DNA of 64,000 bases from Antilocapra americana. Taxonomy: Eukaryota > Chordata > Mammalia > Artiodactyla > Antilocapridae. Shown here piece after piece: positions 12,163-23,369 of this stretch. The notes beneath the pieces are model-generated. The model did no database searches, was not told the origin of the DNA, and saw only the letters and a list, made by a program, of their open reading frames with translations. A program made the position numbers and the translations under genes. Position 1 is the first letter of the stretch. Every line of letters begins with the position of its first letter. The stretch covers positions 18,026,000 to 18,089,999 of the forward strand of contig ML661885.1 of assembly GCA_007570785.1 (NCBI GenBank), written 5' to 3'.

Positions 12163-12983
12163 GATGAAGCACAGCTGAAATCAAGATAGCTGGGAGAAAT
12201 ATCAATAACCTCAGATATGAAGAGGACATCACCCTTATGGCAGAAACTGAACAAGAACTAAAGAGCCTCTTGATGAAAGTGAAAGAGGAGAGTGAAGAAG
12301 TTGGCTTAAAACTCAACATTCATAAAACCAAGATCATGGCATCTGGTGCCATTACTTCATGGCAAATTGATGCAGAAACAGTGGAAACAGTGACATACTT
12401 TATTTTGGGAGGCTCCAAAATCACTGCAAATGGTGACTGCAGCCCTAAAATTGAAGGACACATGCTCCTTGGAAAAAAACCTATGACCAACCCAGACAGC
12501 ATATTAAAAAGCAGAGACATTACTTTGCCAACAAAGGCCTGTCTAGTCAAAGCTATGGTTTCTCCAGTAGTCATGTATGGATGTGAGAGTTGGACCACAA
12601 AGAAGGCTGAGCACCTAAGAATTGCTCCTTTTGAGCAGTAGTGTTGGAGAAAGAGTCGCTTGGACTACAAGGACATCCAACCAGTCCATCCTAAAGGAAA
12701 TCAGTCCTGAATATTCATTGGGAGGACTGATGCTGAAGGTGAAACTCCAAAATTTGGCCACCTGATGGGAATAACTGACCCATTTGAAAATACCCTGATG
12801 CTGGGAAAGATTGAAGGCAGGAGGAAAAGGGGATGACAGAGGATGAGATGGTTGGATGGCATCACTGACTCAATGGACATGAGTTTGAGTAAACTCCAGG
12901 AGTTGGTGATGGACAGGTAGGCCTGGAATGCTGCAATCCATGAGGTCACAAAGAGTCAGACACAATTGAGTGACTGAACTGAA
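12163..12983 (+). mobile_element. BovB LINE 3' third, 5'-truncated
   Basis: Continuous BovB sequence from just before reverse-transcriptase motif C to the terminal 'gagtgactgaactgaag'. About 820 of roughly 3.2 kb remain. Confidence 0.9.
12237..12641 (+). pseudogene. BovB ORF2 C-terminal part (reverse transcriptase thumb and tail)
   Basis: A 134-codon frame covers the region after the RT catalytic motif: KSLLMKVKEESEEVGLKLNI near residues 9-28, then a run through GSKITANGDCS near residues 58-68 to VVMYGCESWTTKKAEH. The preceding codons read YEED where active RTE elements have YADD, so the catalytic motif is already altered. The frame ends at a premature stop at 12641, short of the normal terminus. 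The BovB protein is an APE-type endonuclease plus reverse transcriptase that copies its RNA at a nicked chromosomal target; this copy is dead. Confidence 0.8.
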
Positions 12984-14326
12984 GCATGGTCTAAAGATTT
13001 CAGTTTTGTCAGCCTCCATTGTCTCAAGAGCCAATTTCTTAAAATAAATCTGTATGTGTATGTGTGTGTGTTTTACATTTTTCTGGACATTTCTGACAGA
13101 GCTATATCCCTGATGGATACCTATATTTAAGACACATGAAACTATCATTTCAGTAATATCATGGGAGTTTCTGTCTCCATGTCTGCCTTTTCTTGTAGTC
13201 ACATCTCTGTGATCACTAATAGAAATGCAAGCATGTACTAAAAAAAAAAAAAAAAGATCTACTTAAGTATTTTAAAAGATCAATATGAAAACCCCACAAA
13301 TTATACATTTTACTATGTTAATTATAATGATTCCAATTCCTTTTTTCATGATACTGTTAAACATGAATAGAGTTTACTTAGATCACCCTTTCTAAAACAG
13401 TTATCTTTGATTTGTTGCAACTTAACCCAGAAGTTTCTGAGTTTGAAAGACTATGAAGGATGTTTATTTTGTATCTTAAGAGAACTTTTTTTTTCACTAA
13501 ATTAATATGAGTAAATAAACTGGAACAAACTCATGCAGCATTTGTAAATCTCAGTATTTACAAAGATCTTCCAGTTGTAATTTTTAACTTATATGAAATA
13601 ATCTTAGGACTCCAAATAACATATCAATATATCATCTAATTTGAAAAGAGAAGTTCTATTTCATCTCCAACGCCACCTTAATGGATTGAGAGAAAAAGTG
13701 GTGGATCACTATATTGCAAAGAATTCTGAAGCTTTAATCCAGCATTAGTTGGAAATGATTAATATATATGATATAGAAGTTTGGGTAGGAAGATTGGATA
13801 ATAGTACCTGATTAAGATATTTGTCAGCACTGATCAAATCTGTCCTACTCCAATCATCAAAATAATTTAATACTTTCCCTAAATTATCTAAAAATGTTGT
13901 ATTCTTATCCAAATTGAAACATTCAAAATAATCAAATTCTGTAACTTATTTGGAAAGTCATTTATAGTATATTAAAACTATACTGCATTAAAAAATACAA
14001 AGAAATGTATTTTATAAATTCTAAAGCCACAGAATTAGGCCTTTTATTATTAACATAGCTTTAAATACCTTTACTATGATTAAAACATAGTTTGGGGTAA
14101 AAGACTATTCACATTATTGTAATTTTTGGTATTAAAATGCATTAAGCTAACACAAAAATAGTAATATGTATTTCAAAAATAAAATAATTTCAGAAAGATA
14201 CAGATTTTAAGATTATATAAAATACAAGTGTAAACTTGGAGAGTGTGTATATGTTTATATTTGGTAAATCAAAATTATTTGAAGACAACAGTAGCTGAAC
14301 TGGTGATTCTAAAGAGATGGAGCTTA
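12984..14326. other. Unassigned AT-rich sequence
   Basis: Contains a short GT-rich patch near 13052-13070 and an A17 run at about 13240-13256, possibly the tail of an unrecognised retroposon. No gene seen. Confidence 0.5.
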
Positions 14327-14445
14327 AGCTTTCCCAGTAGTCCAGTGGTTAAGTCTCCATGCTCCCAATGCAGGGGACATGGCTTCATCAAGGAATTAAG
14401 ATCCTACATGCCACATAGTGTGGCAAAAAAGTTTTTAAAAAATAA
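14327..14445 (+). mobile_element. CHR-type SINE (tRNA-derived), partial
   Basis: 'agctttcccagtagtccagtggttaag' is the CHR head, followed by 'ccaatgcaggggacatggctt' and 'gatcctacatgccacatagtg'. The A-rich tail ends near 14445. CHR SINEs are specific to cetartiodactyls (whales, hippos, ruminants), which supports the host assignment. Confidence 0.75.
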
Positions 14446-15150
14446 AGAGAGCTTCCCAAGTAACACCTTTGATGACGCTGTGTAGTAGTACATCTTCAGT
14501 AGTTTATAAAATGTAATGTTCTTATTCTTCTTACTTTAATTTATGTTATTACTTAAATTTAATTAAAATTTATTTAATTTCATTTTCATAGAAGATATAT
14601 AAGAAATAAAATAGGGGAGGAACATAATAAATTTTCCTAAAACATCTCCTTTTATCCAATGAATTCTACAGTATACAAGTTTGCTGGTTTCCTATTACCC
14701 AATAGCTTAAGTTCAGACTTTACTGATAGCCTTCTGGCTTCCAATAGTATGTCCAACTTGACTTTGTCCTGGTTCATGATAATATTCTTCTTCATTTTCA
14801 AGCAGGATTCTCCCTGTTTGTTTCCTGATTTTTTTGGTTATTGTTGCTGTTTTACCTTTCTTCTATGTATAAAGCCTTTATTCTCTCCTCTCCTGCTACC
14901 CATATCTCTCCATATCATCTGTGTTCTTCAAGACCAGCTCTAAACTGTACAACACAGAGCACACAGTCGGTAAATAATTGTTGACTACTTGCATATTTGA
15001 AAGAAGAAAAGTATAAGACAAAATGATCCCAGGTTATAAAATATAGCCAAATAAGTGATGGATGACAAGGTGTATATGGCATGTGAGTCAATTATAAAAT
15101 ATGACACAAAACCTTTCACAAATATTAGGTATATTTATTCTCCTTAATAA
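14446..15150. other. Unassigned sequence, no gene seen
   Basis: The frame at 14659-14943 (94 codons) is hydrophobic by composition but has no domain or exon context. No repeat was recognised. Confidence 0.5.
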
Positions 15151-15358
15151 GACTTCCCTGGTGGCTCAGATGGTAAAGTGTCTGCCTACAATGCCAGAGA
15201 CCTGGGTTTGATCCCTGGGTGGGGAAGATCCTCTGGAGAAGGAAATGGCAATCCACTCTAGTAGTCTTGCCTGGAAAATCCCATGGGAGGAGCCTGGTAG
15301 GCTACAGTCCTTGGAGTCGCAAAGAGTCAGACACGACTGAGCTACTTCACTTCACTTC
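15151..15358 (+). mobile_element. Bov-tA SINE, full-length, relatively fresh
   Basis: A well-preserved copy from 'gacttccctggtggctcagatggtaaag' to 'gcaaagagtcagacacgactgag' and 'cttcacttcactt'. The B-box-like 'gggtttgatccc' of the tRNA-derived pol III promoter is legible near 15205-15216. Confidence 0.95.
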
Positions 15359-15890
15359 TGCCTTTGTACAACTCCTATTTCATGTTTGAAAGCCTTTTCA
15401 GTGTATCTCCCCTCTATCTCTCTCTCATGCTTTTTAAAATGAATTTTTCATCCATTTTTTTAATGCTTCTTCTAGATTTTTTCTGTCCGTGTTCTATGCA
15501 ATTCTCTGTATTTCTGTCAAATTTAATGTTAAACACACTCAGAAATTTCAATTTCATTTACTGAACTTTTTGTTTCTCTGCCAAAATTCTCATTTTCTTG
15601 GAAATTCTTAAGCATAGCCATTACAATTCTGTTTTTCATAATTCCATTTCTGGATTAACTGAGACCCACTCCAGTATTCTTCCCTGGGAAATCCTATGGA
15701 CAGAGGGACCTGGTGGATCAGACAACTTAGTGACTAAACAATAATACAAACAAAAGCAACATATTTCTATTTTTATTGTTTTTCTGTGTTCTAAAATATT
15801 TTGGATATTTAATATTTCATTAACAAGGTGTAATCTTATCAAGCCCTGTAAGGCTTTTAAATTTTGATTTAGTGTCTCAAAACTTCAGTC
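15359..15890 (-). mobile_element. Old L1 (L1M-type) 3' UTR remnant
   Basis: 'tttactgaactttttgtttctctgcc' and 'ttcttggaaattcttaagca' resemble the reverse complement of an old L1M 3' region. A Bov-tA fragment (15660-15742) interrupts it. The extension right of 15743 is weaker. Confidence 0.4.
15660..15742 (+). mobile_element. Bov-tA SINE fragment (3' part)
   Basis: 'gagacccactccagtattctt' through 'ggatcagacaacttagtgac' corresponds to the second half of Bov-tA. The tRNA-like head is absent. Confidence 0.8.
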
Positions 15891-15897
15891 ACCTCTA

Positions 15898-16190
15898 CAA
15901 TTGTTCAGCCACTCAGTCATGTCTGACTCTGCAACCTCATGGACTGCAGCATACCATGCTTCCTGTCCTTCATATGTCCCAAAGTTTATTCAGACTCATG
16001 TTCATTCAGTCAATGACACCATCTAACCATCATATCATCTGTTGCCCTCTTTTCCTTTGCTTTTAGTTTTTCTCAGCATTAGGGTCTTTTCCAATGAGTC
16101 AGCTCTTTGCACCAGGTGACCAAAATATTGGGCTTTCAGGTGGCCAAAATACTGGGGCTTCAGGTTTATCATCAGTCCTTCTAATATATA
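15898..16190 (-). mobile_element. BovB LINE 3' end with internal 24-bp duplication
   Basis: Minus-strand BovB tail from 'ttgttcagccactcagtcatg' to 'caggtttatcatcagtcctt'. It contains a 24-base tandem duplication at 16113-16160. Confidence 0.85.
16113..16160. repeat. 24-bp tandem duplication within BovB
   Basis: Unit one, 16113-16136, reads caggtgaccaaaatattggg plus cttt; unit two, 16137-16160, differs from it at three or so positions. Other BovB copies in the window hold a single copy, for example 48606-48630. Confidence 0.85.
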
Positions 16191-16710
16191 TTCTCTCTTA
16201 TCTCATCTCTACAACAGTCAACAAAATCCTCTAAGTAAAAAAATCCATTAAGTGAGAGCAATGTAAAATTCTGGCCTTACTATTGAGGGTTCCTTTCCTC
16301 TCTAAATCTCCTAAGTCTTGATCCCATAACTCCTTATTAGCTTTTTAACTTTCCATTGTCTCTAGAATCATTTTTCTAGCTTTTCTTTTCAGTGTGAGAA
16401 TTATTTCCTTAGTTTTTGTTCCTGAAAGTGGCACCTCTCAATGGACATTTTTAAGCAGGCAAATCATCAATAAATAGAACAATAAATGATAATTCAAGTG
16501 CAATACAAATATAAGCTAAAAATGTGAGTCTTACTGATTGTAAACCCATCACTCATAAAGTATGTAATAATTTTTAGCTGTTCAGTAAATCACTACTGTT
16601 ATTTAATGAGGATTTTCCTAGATAAAAAAGTTAAAATGGACAAATAAGCTTCTCCTAATATAATTTAAGCTGTAGTTTATTAAAGGGTCAATTAAAAAAA
16701 AAAAAAAAAT
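16191..16710. other. Unassigned sequence, ending in an A-run
   Basis: No gene or named repeat. An A-rich run at 16693-16709 abuts the next SINE. Confidence 0.5.
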
Positions 16711-16926
16711 CTCATGTGTGCATGTCTAGCTGCTGAGTTGCATCCAACTCTTTTGAAACTCCATGGACTGTAGCCTGCCAGCCTCCTCTGTCCATGGGAG
16801 TTTCCAGGGAAGAATACAAGAGGGGGAGGTGTCATTTCCTTCTCCAGATCTTCCTGACCCAGGGTTCCTACCTGCATTTCCTGCATTAACAGGCAAATTC
16901 TTTACCACTGAGTCATCTGGAAGGGT
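16711..16926 (-). mobile_element. Bov-tA SINE
   Basis: Minus-strand copy from the tail side ('gctgagttgcatccaactctttt') to the head ('ctttaccactgagtcatctgg'). It is bordered by A-runs on both sides (16693-16709 and 16928-16950). Confidence 0.9.
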
Positions 16927-16927
16927 G

Positions 16928-16950
16928 AAAAAAAAAAAAAAAAAAAAAAA
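16928..16950 (+). repeat. Poly(A) run
   Basis: Twenty-three consecutive A, next to the tRNA-like end of the preceding SINE. It therefore belongs either to the target site or to a different insertion, not to that SINE's own tail. Confidence 0.9.
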
Positions 16951-17009
16951 CTGAAAGAAAAACGTTTGATTCCTTGAAGATTTTATCCATGAAGATTTTC
17001 TAGAATTGT

Positions 17010-17150
17010 TTTTGTTCAGTGGCTATTTTGTATCTGACTCTTCACAACCCCATGGACTGTAGCACATCAAGCTCCTCTGTCCTCCACTATCTCCAAGAGT
17101 TGCAGTCCAGAGCTTTGCAAAGAGCTGGACATGACTGAATGCACATATAT
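17010..17150. mobile_element. Two Bov tail fragments, inverted head to head
   Basis: 17010-17095 reads as a minus-strand BovB/Bov-tA tail ('gttcagtggc...ccccatggactgtagc'). 17096-17150 reads as a plus-strand tail ('gttgcagtcca...caaagagctggacatgactg'). Neither half carries the tRNA-like head. Confidence 0.7.
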
Positions 17151-17200
17151 GCACACACACACATGCACACACACATGAATGCACACACACAAATGCATAT
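17142..17200 (+). repeat. CA-rich compound microsatellite
   Basis: Interrupted (CA)n blocks separated by TG-containing spacers, seeded from the 3' end of the plus-strand Bov tail fragment. Confidence 0.8.
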
Positions 17201-18129
17201 ATTAAGTAATAGGGTCTTTCATTAAAAAAAAGAAAAAAAACCGAGTCAACCTATTGGCACATTACAGGGTTAATATACGAGGAAATCAATAGTTGCTAGA
17301 ATTACTTAAGGAAGAGAGTATGCGTATAAGAAAAAACTCATTTATCTTGACTCCCTACGAATTAAAAACATAACACTTGTTACAAATTTCTCTATGATGT
17401 GATCTTTATAAACAAATATAAAGATAAATTGAATAGCAAGTGTGTATGGGTGTTTTCCTAACCGTATGATATCAGGGCATTTCTTATTGCACAGTATCTT
17501 GGTGTCATGAAGAACTTGTCAATAAACAAGTATATATCTAGTTATTCAGGTATGTTTATATCTAGTAGTTCAATGAGAATATATGAGTTTTGACTTACAT
17601 TCAATAGGAAGTTTCCTTTCTGGACTCTCAAAAGTAGATGCTTATGTTTTTGGTATCAGCTTAGGATGCAAGCTAGAAAGAACATCACTCTTATCCGTTT
17701 AACAGAGTAATGATGGAGACTGTAAACTGAGATTTTCTTAATCTCATCAAAGAACAAAAGGTACAAGTTAAATAACTAACCCCAAATATAAGGAAATATG
17801 TATGTATCTAAGGAGAGGCATGATGTGAGCTCTTGTTTATCAGTGGCACCATACAAGTAAAATTTCATTCATTTAATTTTTTAAATAAATTACTAAATGG
17901 GATAGCATAAGAAAATAAAAGCCCTTAAAACTGCAGACACAGGGGGAATTCCACCCCACTTGACAGTAACAAGTAATAGCAGACTACTTCTGATAGAAGG
18001 CCAGAAGCATGGAGAAATCCTCTTTGAGGTATGTGCACAAAGGGAAGACTTAGATCTAAGAGTGAAGTAAACATTGAGAAAAATCCTTTGACAAACCAGT
18101 CTCCTCTCTAAACACAAATAATGTAGAGT
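17201..18129. other. Unassigned sequence, no gene seen
   Basis: AT-rich, with an A-run at about 17223-17240. The stretch 17890-18120 may belong to the L1 that follows but was not recognisable as such. Confidence 0.45.
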
Positions 18130-19260
18130 AATTTAAAGCCTGTGATGCACTAAGGGTAACTATAGCAACAGCCAAAACCACATCTAGCTGGAGTAGCTAT
18201 ATCAATTTCAGACAGACTTCAAAACAAGGAATATTGCCAGAGATAAAAGAAGAACATTATATCATAGCAAAAGGTCAATTTTCCAAGATGATACAACAAT
18301 ACTAAATGTATATGCAACCAATAAAAGAGCTTCAAAATATAACATGTGAAATCTGATACAACTGAAAATAGAAATAGAACTCTACATTTGTAGTCAGAAA
18401 CTTTAACATTCTTTTCTCAGTAATTTATAGTACATGTGGCCAGAAAATCAGTAAAGATATAGACAACCTGGACAACATTATCAACCAATTTGATTTAACA
18501 CTCTACTCAACACCAGAACACATGTTTATTTCAAGTGTATATGAAACAGTACGAAGTTAAATAATATTCTGGGCATAAATTAAACCTTAATAAGGTTATA
18601 AGAATTGAAATTATACAAAGCTCCATGATTTGATTTGAGTGCTTGTTTTTCAAGCTGACTTTTTGATTTGTGCACAATAAACTTTAAATAATTGCTACAA
18701 AAATAAAATACAATTGAAATGGGAAAACAGTAGAGAAAATTCATGAAGCCAAAATCTGGTTCGTTGTAAAGATCAAATACACTTGATAAATTTCTAACCA
18801 GACTGACAAAGGTGAAAACAGGAAAATCACATATCATATAATATGGAATGAAGGAAGAGACATTAGTATAGACCCTATGGATGTTGAAGGGGTAATCGAA
18901 GACTACTATGAACAATAAGTGCCCATGAATTTAGCAGCTTAGATGGAAAGCATTGATGGCTTGAAATACACAAATTGTGCCATATTTATTGAAGAAAATA
19001 AATTGATAATTACAAATTTTCTAGCAGCCAGATAAAATTTCAGATAGGATGACTTCACCTATCAAGTAAAACAAAGCATGAAAAAGAGGTAAAAGGCACT
19101 GGGAATTAAAAAGATGAAATGTAACTATCTCCATCATCAGACAACTTAATTGTCTATATAGAAAATCCCCAAAAGATCCACTAAAAGCTCCCAGTATTAA
19201 TAAGGTAGTTTAATAAGATCACAGCATACAATCAATATTCAAAAGAACATACTTATTTTT
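18130..19260 (+). mobile_element. Old L1 (L1M) ORF2 remnant with deletions
   Basis: Endonuclease-region wording is legible from 'ggagtagctatatcaatttcagacag' to about 18640. Later ORF2 wording follows: 'aatctggttcgttgtaaagatc' near 18752 and, near 19155, 'tgtctatatagaaaatcccc', which lies after the RT catalytic site. Gaps between these blocks show internal deletions. All frames are closed. The copy is old and was not assigned to a subfamily. Confidence 0.65.
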
Positions 19261-19568
19261 CCTCAAGATAGGTATTTATGTATTTCCCTAATTAATACAG
19301 AATTAGGAAAGGAGATTATTAATATGGAAAGGAAATTTAGTTGCCCTTCAACATTTTGCATTTCTCTCCTAAATTTCCAAGTAAATGCCATCATGAGCCT
19401 TTACTCTCACATTTAATTCATTAACAAATCCACAGTTTCACCTTCAAAAGAGTCTATCTTTTTTCTCATATTTCAGTCACCCACTCACACTAAGTCACAT
19501 CATTTTCAAAGTATGTTTTATCGTCTGTTAGAGAATATTAACAGAGAATATCTCTCTGTATTAAAGAA
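19261..19568. other. Unassigned sequence
   Basis: The patch 'attcattaacaaatccacagtttcaccttc' near 19417 resembles an old mammalian repeat, but the evidence is too thin to name it. Confidence 0.4.
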
Positions 19569-19785
19569 TATTCCCAGGTGGTTCTAGTGGTAACGAACCC
19601 ACTTGCCAATGCAGGAGATGCAGATTTGATCCTAGGGCTGGGATTATCCCACAGAAGAAGGCATGGCAACCACTCCAGTATTCTTGCCTGAAGAATCCCA
19701 CGGACAGAGGAGCCTGGTGGGCTACAGTCCATGGGCTCACAAAGAGTCGGACTCAGTTGAAATGACTTACCATAACACACACTCA
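19569..19785 (+). mobile_element. Bov-tA SINE
   Basis: Complete copy from 'tattcccaggtggttctagtgg' through 'ggctacagtccatgggctcac' to an ACAC-rich tail. It sits in a plus-strand orientation at the end of the L1M-flanked block. Confidence 0.9.
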
Positions 19786-20019
19786 CAGACACACAGAGAA
19801 CATTAAGAGCCACTTTTAGGGGTCTGCAATGTCAAATGATTTTATTAATATTGCTAAGATGTTCACATTTCACTGATGTAGCAAAACAATGGTGAGTTAA
19901 GGTCAAAACCTGATTCCTAATTCTTAATAGTTTTTGTAACAAGAGCTGGTGATATTAATGAATATCATACAAAAAAATGAATCAACATTTGAGGGATGTG
20001 CAAAACTAAGTAGCTGTTA

Positions 20020-20119
20020 NNNNNNNNNNNNNNNNNNNNNNNNNNNNNNNNNNNNNNNNNNNNNNNNNNNNNNNNNNNNNNNNNNNNNNNNNNNNNNNNN
20101 NNNNNNNNNNNNNNNNNNN
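20020..20119. other. Assembly gap, 100 N
   Basis: Exactly 100 N, the usual placeholder for a gap of unknown size. Frames read across it are meaningless. Confidence 1.
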
Positions 20120-20406
20120 GTCTTTTCTGTGGTAGTATATTATGGGCTTATTATTGTGGTTTCTGAGTTGAATTAATAAATAGCTATTTATAAAATTCAA
20201 AGTTCTAATTTATCATATAGCAAATACATATATAATCCACTTAATAAAAAATTTTAAGCTGCTCCATTTTTAAGAGTACTAAGAGCTTGTAAATCCAACA
20301 AATTTGAAGGCTGATCTCATAGTGAAATCTATCACTTTATGTATTGGTGAACACTGTGTAATCATAATCTAATTCCAATGGATAAAATACTTAAAAACAT
20401 ATTTTG

Positions 20407-20616
20407 TGTTGTTTAGATGCTAAGTTGCATCCAACTCTTTTGCAACCCCATGGACTGTAGCCCACCAGGCTCCTTCATCCATGAGATTTCCCAGGCAAGA
20501 ACACTAGAGTGGGTTGCCATTTCCTTCTCCAGTGGCTCTTACCAATCCAGGGGTCGAAACTGCATCTCTTGCATTGTCAAGAAGATGCTTTACCACTGAG
20601 CAATCAGGGAAACCAA
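20407..20616 (-). mobile_element. Bov-tA SINE
   Basis: Minus-strand copy from 'gttgtttagatgctaagttgc' to 'ctttaccactgagcaatcaggg', 290 bases right of the gap. Confidence 0.92.
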
Positions 20617-20767
20617 AAACAACAAAAAAAATGTATATACTGGTTCCAAAATGTTTAAGGAATCTTTGATTTGGCCTTAACTCCTAAACTTAAAGGGAAA
20701 AGATAATCATGTCAAAAAATGTCCTTTTAAAGAAAAGTCGTGATACTTAGTACTGACCCTAAGGATC

Positions 20768-22737
20768 AATTCAGTTCAGTTCAGTTCAGTCACTCACTTG
20801 TGTCCAACTCTTTTCAATTGCAGCACGCCAGGCTTCCCTGTCCATCACCAACTCCTGGAGTCCACCCAAACCCATGTCCATTGAGTCAGTGATGCCATTC
20901 AGCCATCTCATCCTCTGTCATCCCCTTCTCCTCCTGCCCCCAATACTTCCCAGCATCAGGGTCTTTTCCAATGAGTCAACTCTTCGCATGAGGTGTCCAA
21001 AGTACTGGAGTTTCAGCTTCAACATCAGTCCTTCCGATGAACACCCAGGACTGATCTGTTTTAGGATGGACTGGTTGGATCTCTTTGCAGTCCAAGGGAC
21101 TCTCAAGAGTCTTCTCCATCACCACAATTTAAAAGCATCAATTTTTTGGCACACAGCCTTCTTCACCATCCAATTCTCACATCCATACATGACCACTGGA
21201 AAAACCATAGCCTTGATGAGGCAGACCTTTGTTGGCAAAGTAATGTCTCTGATTTTAAATATGCTATCTAGGTTGGTCATAATTTTCCTTCCAAAGAGTA
21301 AGCGTCTTTTAATTACATGGCTGCAGTCATCATCTGCAGTGATTTTGGAGCCCTCCAAAATAAAGTCTGACACTGTTTCCACTTTTTCCCCATCTATTTC
21401 CCATGAAGTGATGGGACCAGATGCTGTGTTCTAAGTTTTCTGAATGTTGAGCCTTAAGCCAACTTTTTCACTCTCCTCTTTCACTTTCAGCAAGAGGCTC
21501 TTTAGTTCCTCTTTACTTTCTGCCCTAAGGGTGTTGTCCTCTGCAAATCTGAGGTTACTGATATTTCTCCCTGCAATCTTGATTCCAGCTTCTGCTTCTT
21601 TCAGCCCAGCGTTTCTCATGATGTACTCTGCATAAAAGTTAAATAAGCAGGGTGACAATATACAGCCTTGACATACACTTTTTCCTGTTTGGAACCAGTC
21701 TGTTGTTCCATGTCCAGTTCTAACTGTTGCTTCCTGACCTCATACAGGTTTCTCAAGAAGAAGGTCAGGTGGTCTGCTACTCCCATCTCTTTCCGAATTT
21801 TCCACAGTTTATTGTGATCCACACAGTCAAAGGCTTTGGCATAGTCAATAAAGCAGAAATATATGCTTTTCTGGAACTCTCTTGCTTTTTGATGATCCAG
21901 TGGATATTGGCAATTTGATCTCTGGTTCCTCTGCCTTTTCTAAAGCCAGCTTGAACATCTGGAAGTTCACAGTTCATGTACTGCTGAAGCCTGGCTTGGA
22001 GAATTTTAAGCATTACTTTACTAGTGTGTGAGATGAGTGCAATTGTACAGTAGTTTGAGCATTGTTTGGCATTGCCTTTCTTTGAGATTGGCATGAAGAC
22101 TGACCTTTTCAAGGCCTGTGGCCACTGCTGAATTTTCCAAATTTGCTGGCATATTGAATGTAGCACTTTCACAGCATCATCTTTCAGTATTGGAAATAGC
22201 TCAACTGGAATTCCATCACCTCCACTAGCTTTGTTTGTAGTGATGATTTCCAAGGCCCATTTGACTTCACATTCCAGGATGTCTGGTTCTAGGTGAGTGA
22301 TCACACCATCGTGATTATCTGAGACATTTTTGGTAAAGTTCTTCTGTGTATCTTTGCCACCTTTTCTTAATATCTCCTGCTTCTGTTAGGTCCCTACCAT
22401 TTCTGCCCTTTATTGAGCCCATCTTTGCATGAAATATTCCCTTGGTATCTCTAATTTTCTTGACGAGATCTCTAGTGTTTCCCATTCTGTTGTTTTCCTC
22501 TACTTCTTTGCATTGAACTCTGAGGAAGACTTTCTTATCTCTCCTTGCTATTCTTTGGAACTCTGCATTCAAATGGGAATATCTTTCCTTTTCTTCTTTG
22601 CTTTTTGCTTCTCTTCACAGCTATTTGTAAGGCCTCCTCAGACAGCCATTTTGGTTTTTTGCATTTCTTTTCCATGGGGATGGTCTTAATCCCTGTCTCC
22701 TGTAGAGTGTCAAGAACCTCCATCCATAGTTCATCAG
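20768..22737 (-). mobile_element. BovB LINE, 5'-truncated, about 2 kb
   Basis: Continuous minus-strand BovB from the terminal (TTCAG)n at 20768 to a break inside the linker after the endonuclease domain near 22737. It covers the whole RT domain and the 3' end. Sequence is close to the plus-strand copy at 26006-27936, with which it forms a long inverted repeat. Confidence 0.95.
20918..22723 (-). pseudogene. BovB ORF2 reverse transcriptase, multiply frameshifted
   Basis: Read right to left, the RT is spread over several short frames. The linker with KRSKKQRRKGK is near 22620-22660, a block with ANIHWIIKK lies near 21890-21920, and an FAED-containing block with NLRFAEDNTL near 21520-21555. The VVMYGCENWMVKKAVC block lies near 21150-21200 and the RVPWTAKRSNQSILK block near 21060-21106. 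At least four frame changes and some stops separate them. The normal RT palm motif YADD reads FAED here. The RTE-type enzyme would prime reverse transcription at a nicked target; this copy cannot make it. Confidence 0.85.
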
Positions 22738-22801
22738 AATAGTAGGTATTTATTTCACAAGTTTCATAAAATGTAATTAAAATCGTTGCCCCCTGTTAAA
22801 G

Positions 22802-23093
22802 CAGAGTCCCCAGTCTCCCATGCTATGGACCAGTACAGGTCTGTGGGCTGTTAGGAACCAGGTCACAACAGAAGGTGAGTGGCAAACAACCGCTCACCTG
22901 TAATGCAGCTACCCTTCATCACTGCATTTACCTCCTGAGCTCGGCCTTCGGTCAGACCCGTGGTGGGATTACAGAAGTGCAAACACTACTGCACTAAAAT
23001 CATTTCCAAACTATCTCCCTCCCTCTCCTGGTCCATGGAAAAATTTTCTTCCATGAAATTGGTCCCTGGTGCCAAAAAGGTCGGGGACCAGGG
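22802..23093 (-). mobile_element. MER1-type hAT-Charlie DNA transposon, internally deleted
   Basis: Ends read 'cagagtccccagtc' at 22802 and 'gtgccaaaaaggtcggggacc' finishing near 23093, matching the inverted termini of MER1A/B. The internal block 'ggctgttaggaaccaggtcac' and 'gcatttacctcctgagctc' also agree. About 290 bases remain. Non-autonomous and non-coding. Confidence 0.85.
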
Positions 23094-23369
23094 CTTTAAG
23101 GGATAGGATAAGACAGAAAGGATTGAAACAGATAGACACTCACACACCAATTTACCCTCTTATCTTGTACCATCTCTTCCTGTATGATCTTGTTTATAAA
23201 ATATCTAAAAGTTCACACATTTGTAATACAGATCATTAGTTTTTCCCTAGTCATATGAGTTTTAATTCTGTTTCAGTACCTTTATTAAAACCGAATAGCC
23301 TGTCTTGGACCATTCCAGATTCAACTGAATTCTATTCTCTTCTTTGACTATTCTTAAGACTGTATGATC
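23094..23369. other. Unassigned sequence
   Basis: Short intervening AT-rich stretch without a recognised feature. Confidence 0.5.

Noticed and set aside
18580..18915. 111-codon minus-strand frame
   Set aside because: Antisense to an old L1 ORF2 remnant; no independent signature.
19949..20200. Frames crossing the gap
   Set aside because: They include about 34 unknown residues from N and have no support on either side.
20874..21434. 186-codon plus-strand frame
   Set aside because: Antisense of the BovB RT and 3' end; the real coding strand is minus.
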